Assembly: GCA_028280635.1 (NCBI GenBank)
Contig: JANQLM010000019.1
Span: 1-64,000, forward strand
DNA: 64,000 nucleotides
Reading direction: 5' to 3'
Source: Halieaceae bacterium
GTDB taxonomy: Bacteria > Pseudomonadota > Gammaproteobacteria > Pseudomonadales > Halieaceae
The notes beneath the pieces were generated by a model. That model was not told where the DNA came from. It worked only from the letters and a program-made list of their open reading frames with translations, and did not search any database. This document shows, one piece after another, positions 18,983-27,834 of the stretch. The position numbers and the translations under genes are program-made. The first letter of the stretch is position 1; every line of letters starts with the position of its first letter.

Positions 18983-20179
18983 TTAAAGGCTGAAATCCAG
19001 CCCTACCAGGAAGACGTTGCGCTCGTAGTCGAGGCTAAAGACATTGGAATCGCGCTCGTCGTAGGTATAAGAGGCGCTCACCGTAAACCAGCGGCGAATA
19101 TCGCGCTCAATCCCTACCTCGAAGAGAATCAGGTCGTCATCCCGCACATCGCCCTCGTACTCGTCCTGGGCATAGCGGAAGAAGGCGTTGATACGAGTCA
19201 GGTCGTTAACTTCCCAATCCCAGGAAGCGGTGTACTCATCGGTGTTGATAAAGTCACTGGTGCCGACGGCTTCAGACACAACATTGGCTGCGCCGAACGA
19301 GAACAGATGGAAATCATTGGCCTGGTAGAATACATCCGCATCCCAGGTGAACTCGTCTTCCCAGTCATCCCGCAGGTTGTCGTCGAAGTCTTTGTTGATC
19401 ACACCAAGAAGGACCCTGCCGGTTGTCTTGCCGGTGGCTTCCCACTCCACACCGGCGAGGAAGGCAGTTTCTTCACTATCCAGACCCGGATTGACATCCA
19501 GCGGTGCCTCATCGTAATCGACGTCGGTGTAGCGGCCTTCAAAGACAAAGTCGGTCTTGTCGCTCAGCGCCCAGTAGAACGTGCCTTTGAAGTTGGTGTT
19601 ATCCCGGTCCCGGGTGAGGTTCGGGTTGTCGAAGCGGTCGTACTCTTTCTCGTAGACGTCTGCCGCCAGCTTGATGCGACCCTTGGCATCCTCGCCGCCG
19701 AAGGTGTAAGCGCCCCCGTAAACGACTTCCTCAAAGGTATCAGGCCGATCAATCAGGAAAACCAGCTCACCCTGGCTGAAACCGGTACCCCGGTTCTCAT
19801 GCAGGAAGTGGTAGCCGGCGAACAGGTCGAAGGCATTGCGGGAGTTGGCCTCAAGGTGCACATCGGTATCCACGGTCCAGTCAGTGTACTCATCCGGGTC
19901 GCTGTCCTCATAGGTCGCATCAGTCAGGGACAGGTCGATGGACCAGGAGTTCTCACCCTTCTCCGCCACTGCGGAAATCTTGGGGATCACCTCGATAATA
20001 AAATCGTCATCTTCGTCCTCAAAGGAGCTGAAGATGTTGTCGTTGTAGCGTGAATCAACAGTCAGTTCGGGAGTAACCTCGAACATACCCATTGAGAAGC
20101 TTGATGGGTCAGTCGCCATCACCTGCGCGGAAAACGCTAATAACGACACCATCCATAGCCCACCACCATGAACTCTCAT
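18983..20179 (-). CDS. Outer-membrane beta-barrel protein of the exopolysaccharide locus
   Basis: A 398-aa protein with signal peptide (MRVHGGGLWMVSLLAFSAQVMA) and a body of alternating polar/aromatic strands separated by acidic turns, ending GLDFSL, typical of outer-membrane barrels (EpsL / BBP2_2 type). Repeated patterns such as VFEGRYTDVDYD and FTVSASYTYDERDSN support many antiparallel strands. It could serve as the outer-membrane conduit for the polymer, complementing the short Wza encoded next. An upstream in-frame start at 20242 is possible but would spoil the signal peptide; ATG 20179 is chosen. A terminator follows it. Confidence 0.85.
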   Translation of the reverse strand: MRVHGGGLWMVSLLAFSAQVMATDPSSFSMGMFEVTPELTVDSRYNDNIFSSFEDEDDDFIIEVIPKISAVAEKGENSWSIDLSLTDATYEDSDPDEYTDWTVDTDVHLEANSRNAFDLFAGYHFLHENRGTGFSQGELVFLIDRPDTFEEVVYGGAYTFGGEDAKGRIKLAADVYEKEYDRFDNPNLTRDRDNTNFKGTFYWALSDKTDFVFEGRYTDVDYDEAPLDVNPGLDSEETAFLAGVEWEATGKTTGRVLLGVINKDFDDNLRDDWEDEFTWDADVFYQANDFHLFSFGAANVVSEAVGTSDFINTDEYTASWDWEVNDLTRINAFFRYAQDEYEGDVRDDDLILFEVGIERDIRRWFTVSASYTYDERDSNVFSLDYERNVFLVGLDFSL

Positions 20180-20220
20180 GTTTGTCTCCAAAGTTCGCTC
20201 AATTGTAGATCCCTTGTCGA

Positions 20221-20247
20221 AGTATAGACACAACCCGCGCAATTCAA
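20221..20247 (-). promoter_or_regulatory. Possible promoter for the beta-barrel gene
   Basis: On the minus strand TTGAAT (20247-20242) and TATACT (20226-20221) are separated by 15 bases, about 40 bases before the ATG at 20179. The hexamers are good but the spacer is short. Confidence 0.35.
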
Positions 20248-20295
20248 CAGCAGTTGGGCCGTAATGAGTGGTGAATTGTTGCAGCTATGATTAGG

Positions 20296-22521
20296 TTACT
20301 TAGTTTCATGTTTGAACGTGCCGGTCCACTCTGCACTCAGGCCAGCGCCGGCGAGCTCATCAATTCGCTCTAGCATCAAAGACTGTTGCACATCAGGTGC
20401 TCGCGTCTGGAGCGCTTCAAATGCAACACGGGCCTCCTGTAACATGCCCATCATGTAAAGGCGCATAGCCTCGGCGTGCTGCTCCAGCAAGTCGCGCTGC
20501 TCAAGGGTCGCCTCCTCAAAGCGGCAGATAGGCTCATAGATACGCACCGAGCGGCCCTTGCCCTTGACCTGCACCTTGTCAATAAAACGGTAGAGAAACC
20601 CGTCATCTGCGCGACGCGATTCTTCGCCCACCAACAGGCTCACGCCATAGTACTTGGTCAATCCCTCAAGCCGGGAGCCCAGGTTTACCGCGTCGCCGAG
20701 AACCGTGTAGGCGCGCCGATAGCTGGAGCCCATGTCGCCCACACTCATCGGGCCGCTGTTGACTCCGATACCAATGTGGATCTCCGGGTAGCCGGCAGCC
20801 ACCAGTTGAGGCCTGATCTCGTCCACCGTCTTGAGCATGTCCAAAGCGGCGCCGATAGCGTGGCTGCGGTGCTCGGGATCGTCCAGCGGCGCCCCCCAGA
20901 AGGCCATCACCAGGTCGCCAATGTACTTGTCGATGGTGCCGCCGCTGTCAAAAATCACCTGGGTAACCGGCGTGAAAAACTCATTAAGCATGGTCTTGAG
21001 TTGCACCGCATCCAGGCCCTCTGAGATGGTGGTGAAACTGCGGATATCCGCAAACAGCACACTCATCTCACGGGTTTCGCCCTCAAAGCTGCCGGCGTCA
21101 TCGCTGGCCAACATGCGGTTGATATGGGCCGGCGGCACATACTGGCCGAACATGCCGTGCAGTTCCTGGCGGCGCTGGGACTCGTTGAAAAAGCCCCGCA
21201 CCATATTGGCCACGGCGATCACCAGCACCAGCAGCACAGGCAACACAGGAGATACGCTCACCCCCCGGGCTTCCCACAGCCACACATTCCCAAGAACAAG
21301 GCCTGCCATCAAACCAAGGGCACTCAATCCCAGCGCCAGCGCACTCATGCCCGGCGCCAGTAGGGACAACACCACACCAAGTGCTACCAAGAAAAGCAAG
21401 ACCAGCATATCGTCCCAGTCGGGCTCCACGGGGAAAGCCAGCTCATCACTGATTAAGGTCTGCAACAGGCTGGCCTGCGCCTCCACACCGGGAAACGCCG
21501 GTTGCAGCGGCGTATTACGCAGATCATAAAGACCCAGCGCCGAGGTGCCGACGATAACCGCTTTGCCATTGAGCTGGGGCAAGGCATCCAGCGAAGTGGC
21601 GGACAGCACATCGGCCGCCGACACGTAAGGGAAGGTGCCCTCGCCACCAAAATAGCGGATCAGGACACGGCCATACCGATCAGTAGGAATATGCAGTTCA
21701 TCCAACTCAATGCCGGTCGCATGGTGCTGCTCCTGCACCGGCGCACTGTTGAGCCTGAACCGCACTGCGTCTCGATACACCCGCGCCATAGCCAGCGCCA
21801 GGGACGGGTACACCAGCTCCCCATGCCGCATCACCAGTGGTGTACGTCGCATCACCCCATCGTCATCCGACGTGGCATTCAAAAAACCGCCGTATGTTGC
21901 CGTGGCCTGCAAAGCGGGAAGATTGGCGCTGTAGCCCGGCATATCCAACACCTGGTGAGTAGCGGCCTGCTCCGGCTTCAAGAAGAACCAGGGCGGCGGC
22001 AGTTGCCCGGCCAGCTCAGCCCCATCGCTGGAAAACAGCACACCCAGCACCACATTGCGCCCGGGCAACACGCTCGCCAGCAGGGCATCCCGGTCGAGCT
22101 GCGGGGCCAGGGACTCCAGCCAGGCCCGCTGCGCGGGTGCCGCCGACTCGCTGTGTTGCGAGCTGAGCACCTCCAGCGCGGCATTGCGCTCGGCCTCGGG
22201 AAAGCTGATATCAAAGCCTACGACGGCGGCACCGAACTGATGCAGACGAACCACCAGGTCAGCGATCACCAGCCGGCTCCAGGGCCAGCGGCCGTGCGCG
22301 GCTAGGCTGCGCTCATCAATGTCGATAACCACCACATCTAGATCTGCCGGCGAGACCGGCATATGCGTCGCCTGCAAGCGCAAATCATAGGTAAGGAAAT
22401 TCAGCCTATCGACAGCGCTGCGCACCCAGCCCGAGCCCGTCAGATGCGTCCACACCAACAGAAGTGTGAGCACCAGCCCGAGCGTGATCATACGACCGTG
22501 CGTCTTGAAGTAGGCAAACAT
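20296..22521 (-). CDS. CHASE2-domain class III adenylate/guanylate cyclase
   Basis: Membrane-bound nucleotide cyclase (741 aa). A first membrane segment (residues about 12-30) leads into a periplasmic CHASE2 sensor (DVVVIDIDERSLAAHGRWPW, GFDISFPEAERN), then three membrane segments near residues 360-440, then a class III catalytic domain with both metal aspartates (VLFADIRSFTTI and YIGDLVMAFWG). The lysine in IDKYIGD favours ATP, so cAMP is the likely product. It is paired with the FecR-domain gene upstream, a recurring arrangement, though a strong terminator separates the two. A CRP-type site elsewhere in the window (58217) makes cAMP signalling relevant. Confidence 0.93.
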   Translation of the reverse strand: MFAYFKTHGRMITLGLVLTLLLVWTHLTGSGWVRSAVDRLNFLTYDLRLQATHMPVSPADLDVVVIDIDERSLAAHGRWPWSRLVIADLVVRLHQFGAAVVGFDISFPEAERNAALEVLSSQHSESAAPAQRAWLESLAPQLDRDALLASVLPGRNVVLGVLFSSDGAELAGQLPPPWFFLKPEQAATHQVLDMPGYSANLPALQATATYGGFLNATSDDDGVMRRTPLVMRHGELVYPSLALAMARVYRDAVRFRLNSAPVQEQHHATGIELDELHIPTDRYGRVLIRYFGGEGTFPYVSAADVLSATSLDALPQLNGKAVIVGTSALGLYDLRNTPLQPAFPGVEAQASLLQTLISDELAFPVEPDWDDMLVLLFLVALGVVLSLLAPGMSALALGLSALGLMAGLVLGNVWLWEARGVSVSPVLPVLLVLVIAVANMVRGFFNESQRRQELHGMFGQYVPPAHINRMLASDDAGSFEGETREMSVLFADIRSFTTISEGLDAVQLKTMLNEFFTPVTQVIFDSGGTIDKYIGDLVMAFWGAPLDDPEHRSHAIGAALDMLKTVDEIRPQLVAAGYPEIHIGIGVNSGPMSVGDMGSSYRRAYTVLGDAVNLGSRLEGLTKYYGVSLLVGEESRRADDGFLYRFIDKVQVKGKGRSVRIYEPICRFEEATLEQRDLLEQHAEAMRLYMMGMLQEARVAFEALQTRAPDVQQSLMLERIDELAGAGLSAEWTGTFKHETK

Positions 22522-22535
22522 GCAGGCAGGCTAGC

Positions 22536-22565
22536 AAAAAAAACGCCCCTTGGAGGGGCGTTTTA
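22536..22565 (-). terminator. Strong rho-independent terminator after the first FecR gene
   Basis: Eleven-pair stem (AAAACGCCCCT / AGGGGCGTTTT, 22540-22550 and 22554-22564) with loop TGG, followed on the minus strand by eight thymines down to 22536. It ends the FecR transcript and lies 15 bases before the cyclase start, so the cyclase would depend on readthrough or its own promoter. Confidence 0.85.
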
Positions 22566-22596
22566 CTGTCACTGAAGGGGATAGCGTGTGCTCAGC

Positions 22597-23418
22597 CTAC
22601 TCATCTGTATTAATAATCGCCTGGTTGAACGTGGTGTCACCGGAGATCACCCTGAGATCAGTATTGCTAGTACTGATAACACCACCATAGTCCGAACGAT
22701 CGCTAGTATCGATTTGAACAACGGTCTCATTACCGTCTTTATCGGTAATCGTCACCTCAATAACGGTTGTCGTAGATGCCAATCCACTGTCGGAGTCTTC
22801 CGTATTGGCATTTGGAATCGAGGCAGCATTATTCCCGTCAGCGTCCAAGTCGGCCAGGGGCTTGCGGCTCTCGCTGTTGCTACGCCCCAACATCATCAGT
22901 AACCCGCCAACTTGAGTCCTGGTGATCAATTCCAGTTTGACCTTTCCTTCGGTTACCCGGACATCCAGCTTCCCGGTGCGGCGGTTGTATACAATCTGGA
23001 AAGCCGTGCCGCGAATTCCCAGCGCAACATTGCCTGCGGCCACCATCACATCATCGTAATCATTGGCACCGATCAATCCCGACGTATAGCGCAGCGTACC
23101 GTCCAGCACGTCGACGATCTGGGCATTGACTGAGGGATCAGCCGGATTGTAGGCATAGGTTTGCACCAGCACCTCGGTATTGGAGCGCACATCCAGCACA
23201 GACTGATCGTCCATTTCCACAATCATCCAGGCGCCAAACGCCGTCTTCAGCGTGTCACCACTGCTGACCTCGTCACCTTGTGAAGCCGGGTTTCCATTCA
23301 CAAAAATGTCGCCGGATGCCGACCGGATAACGCCATCGGCCGCAAACGCCTGGGCGCTCACAAACAGCAATATGGCCAGCAACCCGCGGTAGACCGGCAT
23401 CAGTGGATGATGGTTCAT
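22597..23418 (-). CDS. FecR-domain periplasmic protein (copy 1)
   Basis: A 273-aa exported protein with signal peptide (to about residue 26, ending SAQAFAA) and a FecR/LysM-like beta domain: SGDIFVNGNPASQGDEVSSGD, SVLDVRSNTEVLVQTY, and NVALGIRGTAFQIVY. It lacks the N-terminal anti-sigma part and the membrane segment of true FecR regulators. The acidic C-terminal third ends TFNQAIINTDE, nearly the same as the end of the second FecR protein in this window (TFNQAIPNTDI). It precedes the CHASE2 cyclase; such pairs are recurrent, suggesting the FecR domain signals to, or is sensed by, CHASE2. Function is unproven. Confidence 0.85.
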   Translation of the reverse strand: MNHHPLMPVYRGLLAILLFVSAQAFAADGVIRSASGDIFVNGNPASQGDEVSSGDTLKTAFGAWMIVEMDDQSVLDVRSNTEVLVQTYAYNPADPSVNAQIVDVLDGTLRYTSGLIGANDYDDVMVAAGNVALGIRGTAFQIVYNRRTGKLDVRVTEGKVKLELITRTQVGGLLMMLGRSNSESRKPLADLDADGNNAASIPNANTEDSDSGLASTTTVIEVTITDKDGNETVVQIDTSDRSDYGGVISTSNTDLRVISGDTTFNQAIINTDE

Positions 23419-23453
23419 GGTGAACTCCCTAGCGGTTCCTTGTTCGCCCAGAG

Positions 23454-23482
23454 ACTATAGACCCGACGTGGCAATCTGTCAC
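23454..23482 (-). promoter_or_regulatory. Sigma-70-type promoter for FecR copy 1
   Basis: On the minus strand GTGACA (23482-23477) and TATAGT (23459-23454) each match the consensus at five of six positions with an ideal 17-base spacer. The start of transcription would fall near 23447, about 29 bases before the ATG at 23418. Confidence 0.65.
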
Positions 23483-23635
23483 GCTTATGGAGTGTAGCCG
23501 GTCAATTGATTTAACGCAGCACCAGCTAGCTAGAGACTACTGCGAAGAGCAACTCACCATAGGCTGCTGGTAATGGCGGCCGCGGGGTGGTAGATGCAGC
23601 ATCACCGGGCTTGCGAGCAGCAGCTTTGAGGGACA

Positions 23636-24391
23636 TCAGGGACCGACCTCGTTATTGGGTTTCAGATATACCTCTCCAAGCAAATCATCGTCCTGAACAC
23701 GCTTTAGCTTTCCCTTATAAGATTCTATGTCGATTTCAATTTTTCGAAGCCTCTGGCCTACATACAAAGCTGGCCCCGCAAGGTTCTCCGCAATGACGGC
23801 CCCGGCCCCAACATGCACATTGTCATCAATCGAGACTCCAGGGTTGATAATGCAGCGTGAGCCTATGTAAACATTGTCCAGAATTGAAATTGCGCCATCA
23901 ATGCGGATTCTCTCCGGAGGCGGGTCGCCATGCACGAATCCGTGCGTCCATAACTGCGAACCCAAACCGCCAATCACACAATAGTCCCCAACGGACACAC
24001 TGCATGTCAGATCTATGTGGTGGCCTTTGGTGATATTGGAATGTCGACCCAACCGCATACTGGACTCTCCGTAGGAGATTCCCTTCCCTCCTCGCGTGAG
24101 ATAGTTGAGAGACCCTATTGTGGACTGACTGGCCAGGTGGACCTGGAAAGGACCCTTGAAGATATTCAGGTGCTCAATCCTGGCATGGCCGCCCAGGTGA
24201 ATCCCGCTACAGGTAAGCAAGTTCATATGACCTATAGCGGAGCCTTCACTAGCATCGAGACTGTTGAGAAAAAGCACGCTGAACCCGCAACGGAAGTCCT
24301 GTCCTACATTGTGCCCAAGCAGTCGAAGTACAGCGGGAAGCAGCAGCGAAGGTAACAGAAAGGTAGCAAGACCTGTCAGTATTCGAATCAT
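23636..24391 (-). CDS. Left-handed beta-helix acyltransferase
   Basis: Hexapeptide-repeat acyltransferase (251 aa) of the WbbJ/maltose-acetyltransferase type, probably O- or N-acetylating a sugar. An N-terminal hydrophobic stretch (FLLPSLLLPAVLRLLG) is followed by LbetaH coils (SAIGHMNLLTCSGIHLGGHA and later NVYIGSRCIINPGVSIDDNVHVGAGAVIA). The active-site region LWTHGFVHGDPPPERI has the expected histidine. It opens the low-GC glycan block and is divergent from the flippase gene. Acceptor unknown. Confidence 0.85.
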   Translation of the reverse strand: MIRILTGLATFLLPSLLLPAVLRLLGHNVGQDFRCGFSVLFLNSLDASEGSAIGHMNLLTCSGIHLGGHARIEHLNIFKGPFQVHLASQSTIGSLNYLTRGGKGISYGESSMRLGRHSNITKGHHIDLTCSVSVGDYCVIGGLGSQLWTHGFVHGDPPPERIRIDGAISILDNVYIGSRCIINPGVSIDDNVHVGAGAVIAENLAGPALYVGQRLRKIEIDIESYKGKLKRVQDDDLLGEVYLKPNNEVGP

Positions 24392-24617
24392 ACTAGGATA
24401 CTCACCTGAGTGTGCCAGATGTCATTGTGGGTAGGATTGCTACGCCTCGGGCGGAAAACAAATATATGCGCGCCCGATTTTCGTATATAAAGTGCCGGAA
24501 GCGCCATTTATTGTACAAGAGACTTTCTGCCTGCGAACCAGGTCGAACAAGCGCAGCGCTCTCGGCCAATCAGGTATTGCAGCCAATTGACCCCAAACCC
24601 CACTCACCTTTAGAGCA
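24392..24617. other. AT-rich divergent intergenic region
   Basis: 226 bases between the acyltransferase (minus) and flippase (plus) genes. It is visibly AT-rich (TATATA around 24484) and probably holds divergent promoters, but no -35/-10 pair was convincing. Confidence 0.4.
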
Positions 24618-25910
24618 GTGAACGTGAGAGATAAGCTCAAAGAGCTGTCGATACCAAGACTATCTGCCTTCATGGCTGCGAAATCCGCAGTCTTCTTTTC
24701 GCCAATTCTGCTGAGCAGTCAGATCCCGCTCAAACAGTACGGTGTGTTTGAATCTACGCTTGCTCTGGCAATGCTACTTGGAACCGCTGTTGCATTCGGC
24801 ACACCAGCAGCAGCGCCTTTCTTCAGGCTAAAGCAATATGAGCCCAACCCACACCTGGCAGCAATATTCCATTGCGTTGCTCTGTCTGTCGCGTTTCTTG
24901 CCTGTTCTGTCGTGGCGCTGTATCTAAATTATGAGAAAGCTTCCCTGTTGCTGATACTCGTTTCGCACGTCCTTCTGCAGCGTATACTCCAGGCTGAGTA
25001 CGCGGCCAGAGGCAACCCGGTTGCATCCAGCTTTTTCAGCTCCTATTTCTATCTGGTTATACTCACTGTAGTTCTAATCTACTGGTATACCGGTACCCAC
25101 TCCTCACCCTGGCTCTTATCTGCAAGTCTGATTGTTGGAGCTGCCTTTCTGCTTGCATGTCTTGCTCCCATGCTGATGAAGCTCAACCTCACGCTTGAGC
25201 GCCCACTGACTCGTCCTGACTTTGGAGCGGCATACCGCTTTGCATCGATAGCCTTCCTGTACAGCATGTTTGTTATGGGGCTAGCCTTCTTTGTCCGATT
25301 AGTAGGCGCACAGCTAACAAATGAGGAGGATCTCGGCCGATATGCCATCGTCTTCCGCATCGGCTCGATTGCCGTTGTCATGTATCAGTTTCTTTGGGTG
25401 ATCTTCTACCGCAAGATTTATCAGTCCACGGGAAGAGAGACAAACTACTGGCTGGCTACATCTTGGGCGGTTGTTGCCATCTCTCAAGCTCTGGTTCTGA
25501 TAGTCTTTCTCGCGTTACTGGAGGAACTCCAGTATGAGCCTGTGCTGGCTCTTTTGAATCGCAGCGAGTTGATTGTACAAGTCCTGCTCTTCTGCATACT
25601 GTGGACGTCCCTGGCTATGACAGAAGCGCTTGTTGTCAGAGATGGTCTGTGCATAGCTTCGATGAAGATAAACCTCCCAGTCTGCGCCAGCTTTGTTGTT
25701 ATCTGCCTGCTGTTGCTTCAAACGATGCAAGCGAAGGTATCGATTGAGCTTTTGACCTCACTACATTCAGTACTTACGGGGATAGTAGTTCTCGTGAACT
25801 GTCATCTGCTAAAAAGGCGAGGATCACAGGTAGGGGGATTTGCGAAGTTAAACGCCGGCACCGTCGCCATCGTGATCATAACTACCGCTCTGCCGCTTCC
25901 ATTCTCCTGA
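24618..25910 (+). CDS. Wzx-like oligosaccharide flippase (low-GC block)
   Basis: Predicted polytopic membrane protein (430 aa) of the MATE/MOP polysaccharide-transporter superfamily, expected to flip undecaprenyl-linked repeat units. It starts at GTG 24618. About twelve hydrophobic segments are visible, with the typical N-terminal pattern KSAVFFSPILLSSQIPLKQYGVFESTLAL and central FVMGLAFFVRLVGAQLTNEEDLGRYAIVFRIGSI... the last a commonly conserved stretch in Wzx proteins. Sequence divergence in this family is high, so substrate cannot be inferred. It is the second flippase in the window; the other lies in the pseudaminic acid operon. Confidence 0.8.
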   Translation: MNVRDKLKELSIPRLSAFMAAKSAVFFSPILLSSQIPLKQYGVFESTLALAMLLGTAVAFGTPAAAPFFRLKQYEPNPHLAAIFHCVALSVAFLACSVVALYLNYEKASLLLILVSHVLLQRILQAEYAARGNPVASSFFSSYFYLVILTVVLIYWYTGTHSSPWLLSASLIVGAAFLLACLAPMLMKLNLTLERPLTRPDFGAAYRFASIAFLYSMFVMGLAFFVRLVGAQLTNEEDLGRYAIVFRIGSIAVVMYQFLWVIFYRKIYQSTGRETNYWLATSWAVVAISQALVLIVFLALLEELQYEPVLALLNRSELIVQVLLFCILWTSLAMTEALVVRDGLCIASMKINLPVCASFVVICLLLLQTMQAKVSIELLTSLHSVLTGIVVLVNCHLLKRRGSQVGGFAKLNAGTVAIVIITTALPLPFS

Positions 25911-26039
25911 GTCCGGGCTTTCTTGCAAACGCATGAGGGGCGATCCTCAATCTACAAACAACTCAACGCAAACCCGTGCCAGTCAATACCAGTTAGGCTG
26001 GAGCAATAGCTCCATGAATTCGTGAAGGCGACGACAACA

Positions 26040-27809
26040 ATGACTTACATCCTCAAAGTGAACACACACAGCATGAACTACGAAATCAGCGACGAGAAGC
26101 GGCTTGATTTGGTGGAGTGCTCACTGGGCCCGGAGTCCTGGCTGGTTGGTCGTGTAAAGCTCAACTACACGTGTCGCACCCTGGACCTTCAGGCAGAAGC
26201 GTCCAGACGTGTTGATGGAGTGGAGGCACTCAAAGAGCTGCTTGACGAGCACGCCTACCAATATGTGATCACTTACTATGACGGGCACCGAAATAGACTG
26301 CACCTGCTCAGAGACTTCACGGGTTGCGAGCCTGGTTACTACGCCCTATCGGGCGAACAGTTGTTTGTCTCTGATAACGCGAGCAAGGTCGCAAAGGAGC
26401 TGAGCCAACAAAACGATATCTGCGAGCAAGGAGCTTTCTGTTTTGTCTACTGCGAAATGCACTGGAAACCCTCAACGCTGTACAAGTCTGTTAAGAGCAT
26501 ACTGAACGAATGCATATACACCTTTGATCCAAATGCTGGCGATTTCAGGATAAGCGACCATTTTTCTGTGCCTCTGGAGAGCGAAGCGGAAACGTTTGAC
26601 CCAAGGACACTGCGAGAGAACATTTGCCTGGCGCACGAAAGACGAATCGGAGACAGGAACTCGATCTACCTATCAGGTGGCATAGACTCCCAGGTAATGG
26701 CAATCACACTCATTCGTGATTTGGGTATTCGGGACACTGAGTCTGTTCACTTTACCGTGAAAGGCAATCAGACGAGTGAAGTTGAGTTTGCCAAAAACGC
26801 CGCTAAGCAGCTCGGAATACCATTCCAGTCCGTGGAGATCGATCCATGTGTCGAAACATGTATCGACCAGCGAATGCTGGACTCAAATTCTCCCTACATT
26901 GGAACACTCTTACTCCAGGAAGCTATTCGTGGGAGTGCAAGCCAGCAAACTACATTCTTTGGAGGCCAAGACACCCGACTCCATACGCCGGCACTGTCAC
27001 GGGCAGATTTATTGTACTGGCAATTTGCTTCCATGCTGGATGGCTCACTGCTTGTATTTCCCTGGCTTTTTGCACGTCTTGCGACGTTCCTCGGAGCACA
27101 TTCCGTTTTGTTTCGCGATGTAGAACGGCGCTCACGATTGAAAGCACTGCTGGACAACATCTATCCCCCCCAGAAATTCTGGAAGTATCGCCACTTCCAC
27201 ATACACCCTTTTGATTTCGCTCTTCACCAGCTAAACAGCCACGCAGCCTTTCAAAGTCTCGAAGACTCGCTAAAAGAGCTTAGAAATGACTCTCACAGAT
27301 CCAGATACAACAAGCTGGTAATGCTCAATTGGAGAAAGCAGTACTTGTTCGACATGGAATACATGGTCGAATCAACCAGGACACTAGGGCACGACTGTGT
27401 ACTTCCCTTTTACGACAGAAGGCTCGCTAAAGAATCGGCGAAAATCAATTTCAGCATTGCGACGCAGTTTTCGAAAGGACGAGCGGGACACTCTTCGCGG
27501 CGAATGCTGGTCAACAAGTATTGCCTACGGGAAGCATACAAGAATGAACTCACTGAAGAACTGATTTTTAGGGATAAAGCGGTATCACCTAGTGCCTCTC
27601 AGTTCTTTAATGGAGGTCTCGCCGGCGAGGTGTCGGCATTCATAACTGACAATCCTCTAAGAGGAACCGCCTTGGGTGAGGCGTTGCACGTTGAAAAGCT
27701 GATTGATATAGCAAAACGCAATGAGCTGCGCTGGTCTTCCTCCGACAACGGCATAATTACCATTCTCTTCAACGCCATTGTGGTCGCAAAGCTATATGCA
27801 GCCAGCTAA
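26040..27809 (+). CDS. Asparagine-synthase-like amide-forming enzyme without a glutaminase cysteine
   Basis: A 589-aa asparagine-synthetase-family protein in a glycan locus. The C-terminal ATP-pyrophosphatase signature is intact (SIYLSGGIDSQVMAITL, about residue 211). The N-terminal Ntn-hydrolase-like region is recognisable (LHLLRDFTGCEPGYYALSGEQLFVSDN), but the residue after the initiator Met is Thr (Lys if GTG 26022 is used), not the cysteine required for glutamine hydrolysis. The enzyme should still adenylate a carboxylate. By analogy with WbpS-like proteins it may amidate a uronic or ulosonic acid with ammonia or another amine; beta-lactam and lasso synthetases are other Cys-less relatives. 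ATG 26040 is favoured by a GAAGG site 11 bases upstream. Confidence 0.8.
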   Translation: MTYILKVNTHSMNYEISDEKRLDLVECSLGPESWLVGRVKLNYTCRTLDLQAEASRRVDGVEALKELLDEHAYQYVITYYDGHRNRLHLLRDFTGCEPGYYALSGEQLFVSDNASKVAKELSQQNDICEQGAFCFVYCEMHWKPSTLYKSVKSILNECIYTFDPNAGDFRISDHFSVPLESEAETFDPRTLRENICLAHERRIGDRNSIYLSGGIDSQVMAITLIRDLGIRDTESVHFTVKGNQTSEVEFAKNAAKQLGIPFQSVEIDPCVETCIDQRMLDSNSPYIGTLLLQEAIRGSASQQTTFFGGQDTRLHTPALSRADLLYWQFASMLDGSLLVFPWLFARLATFLGAHSVLFRDVERRSRLKALLDNIYPPQKFWKYRHFHIHPFDFALHQLNSHAAFQSLEDSLKELRNDSHRSRYNKLVMLNWRKQYLFDMEYMVESTRTLGHDCVLPFYDRRLAKESAKINFSIATQFSKGRAGHSSRRMLVNKYCLREAYKNELTEELIFRDKAVSPSASQFFNGGLAGEVSAFITDNPLRGTALGEALHVEKLIDIAKRNELRWSSSDNGIITILFNAIVVAKLYAAS

Positions 27810-27834
27810 TCATTCCTGCCCGGATACAGACGAT

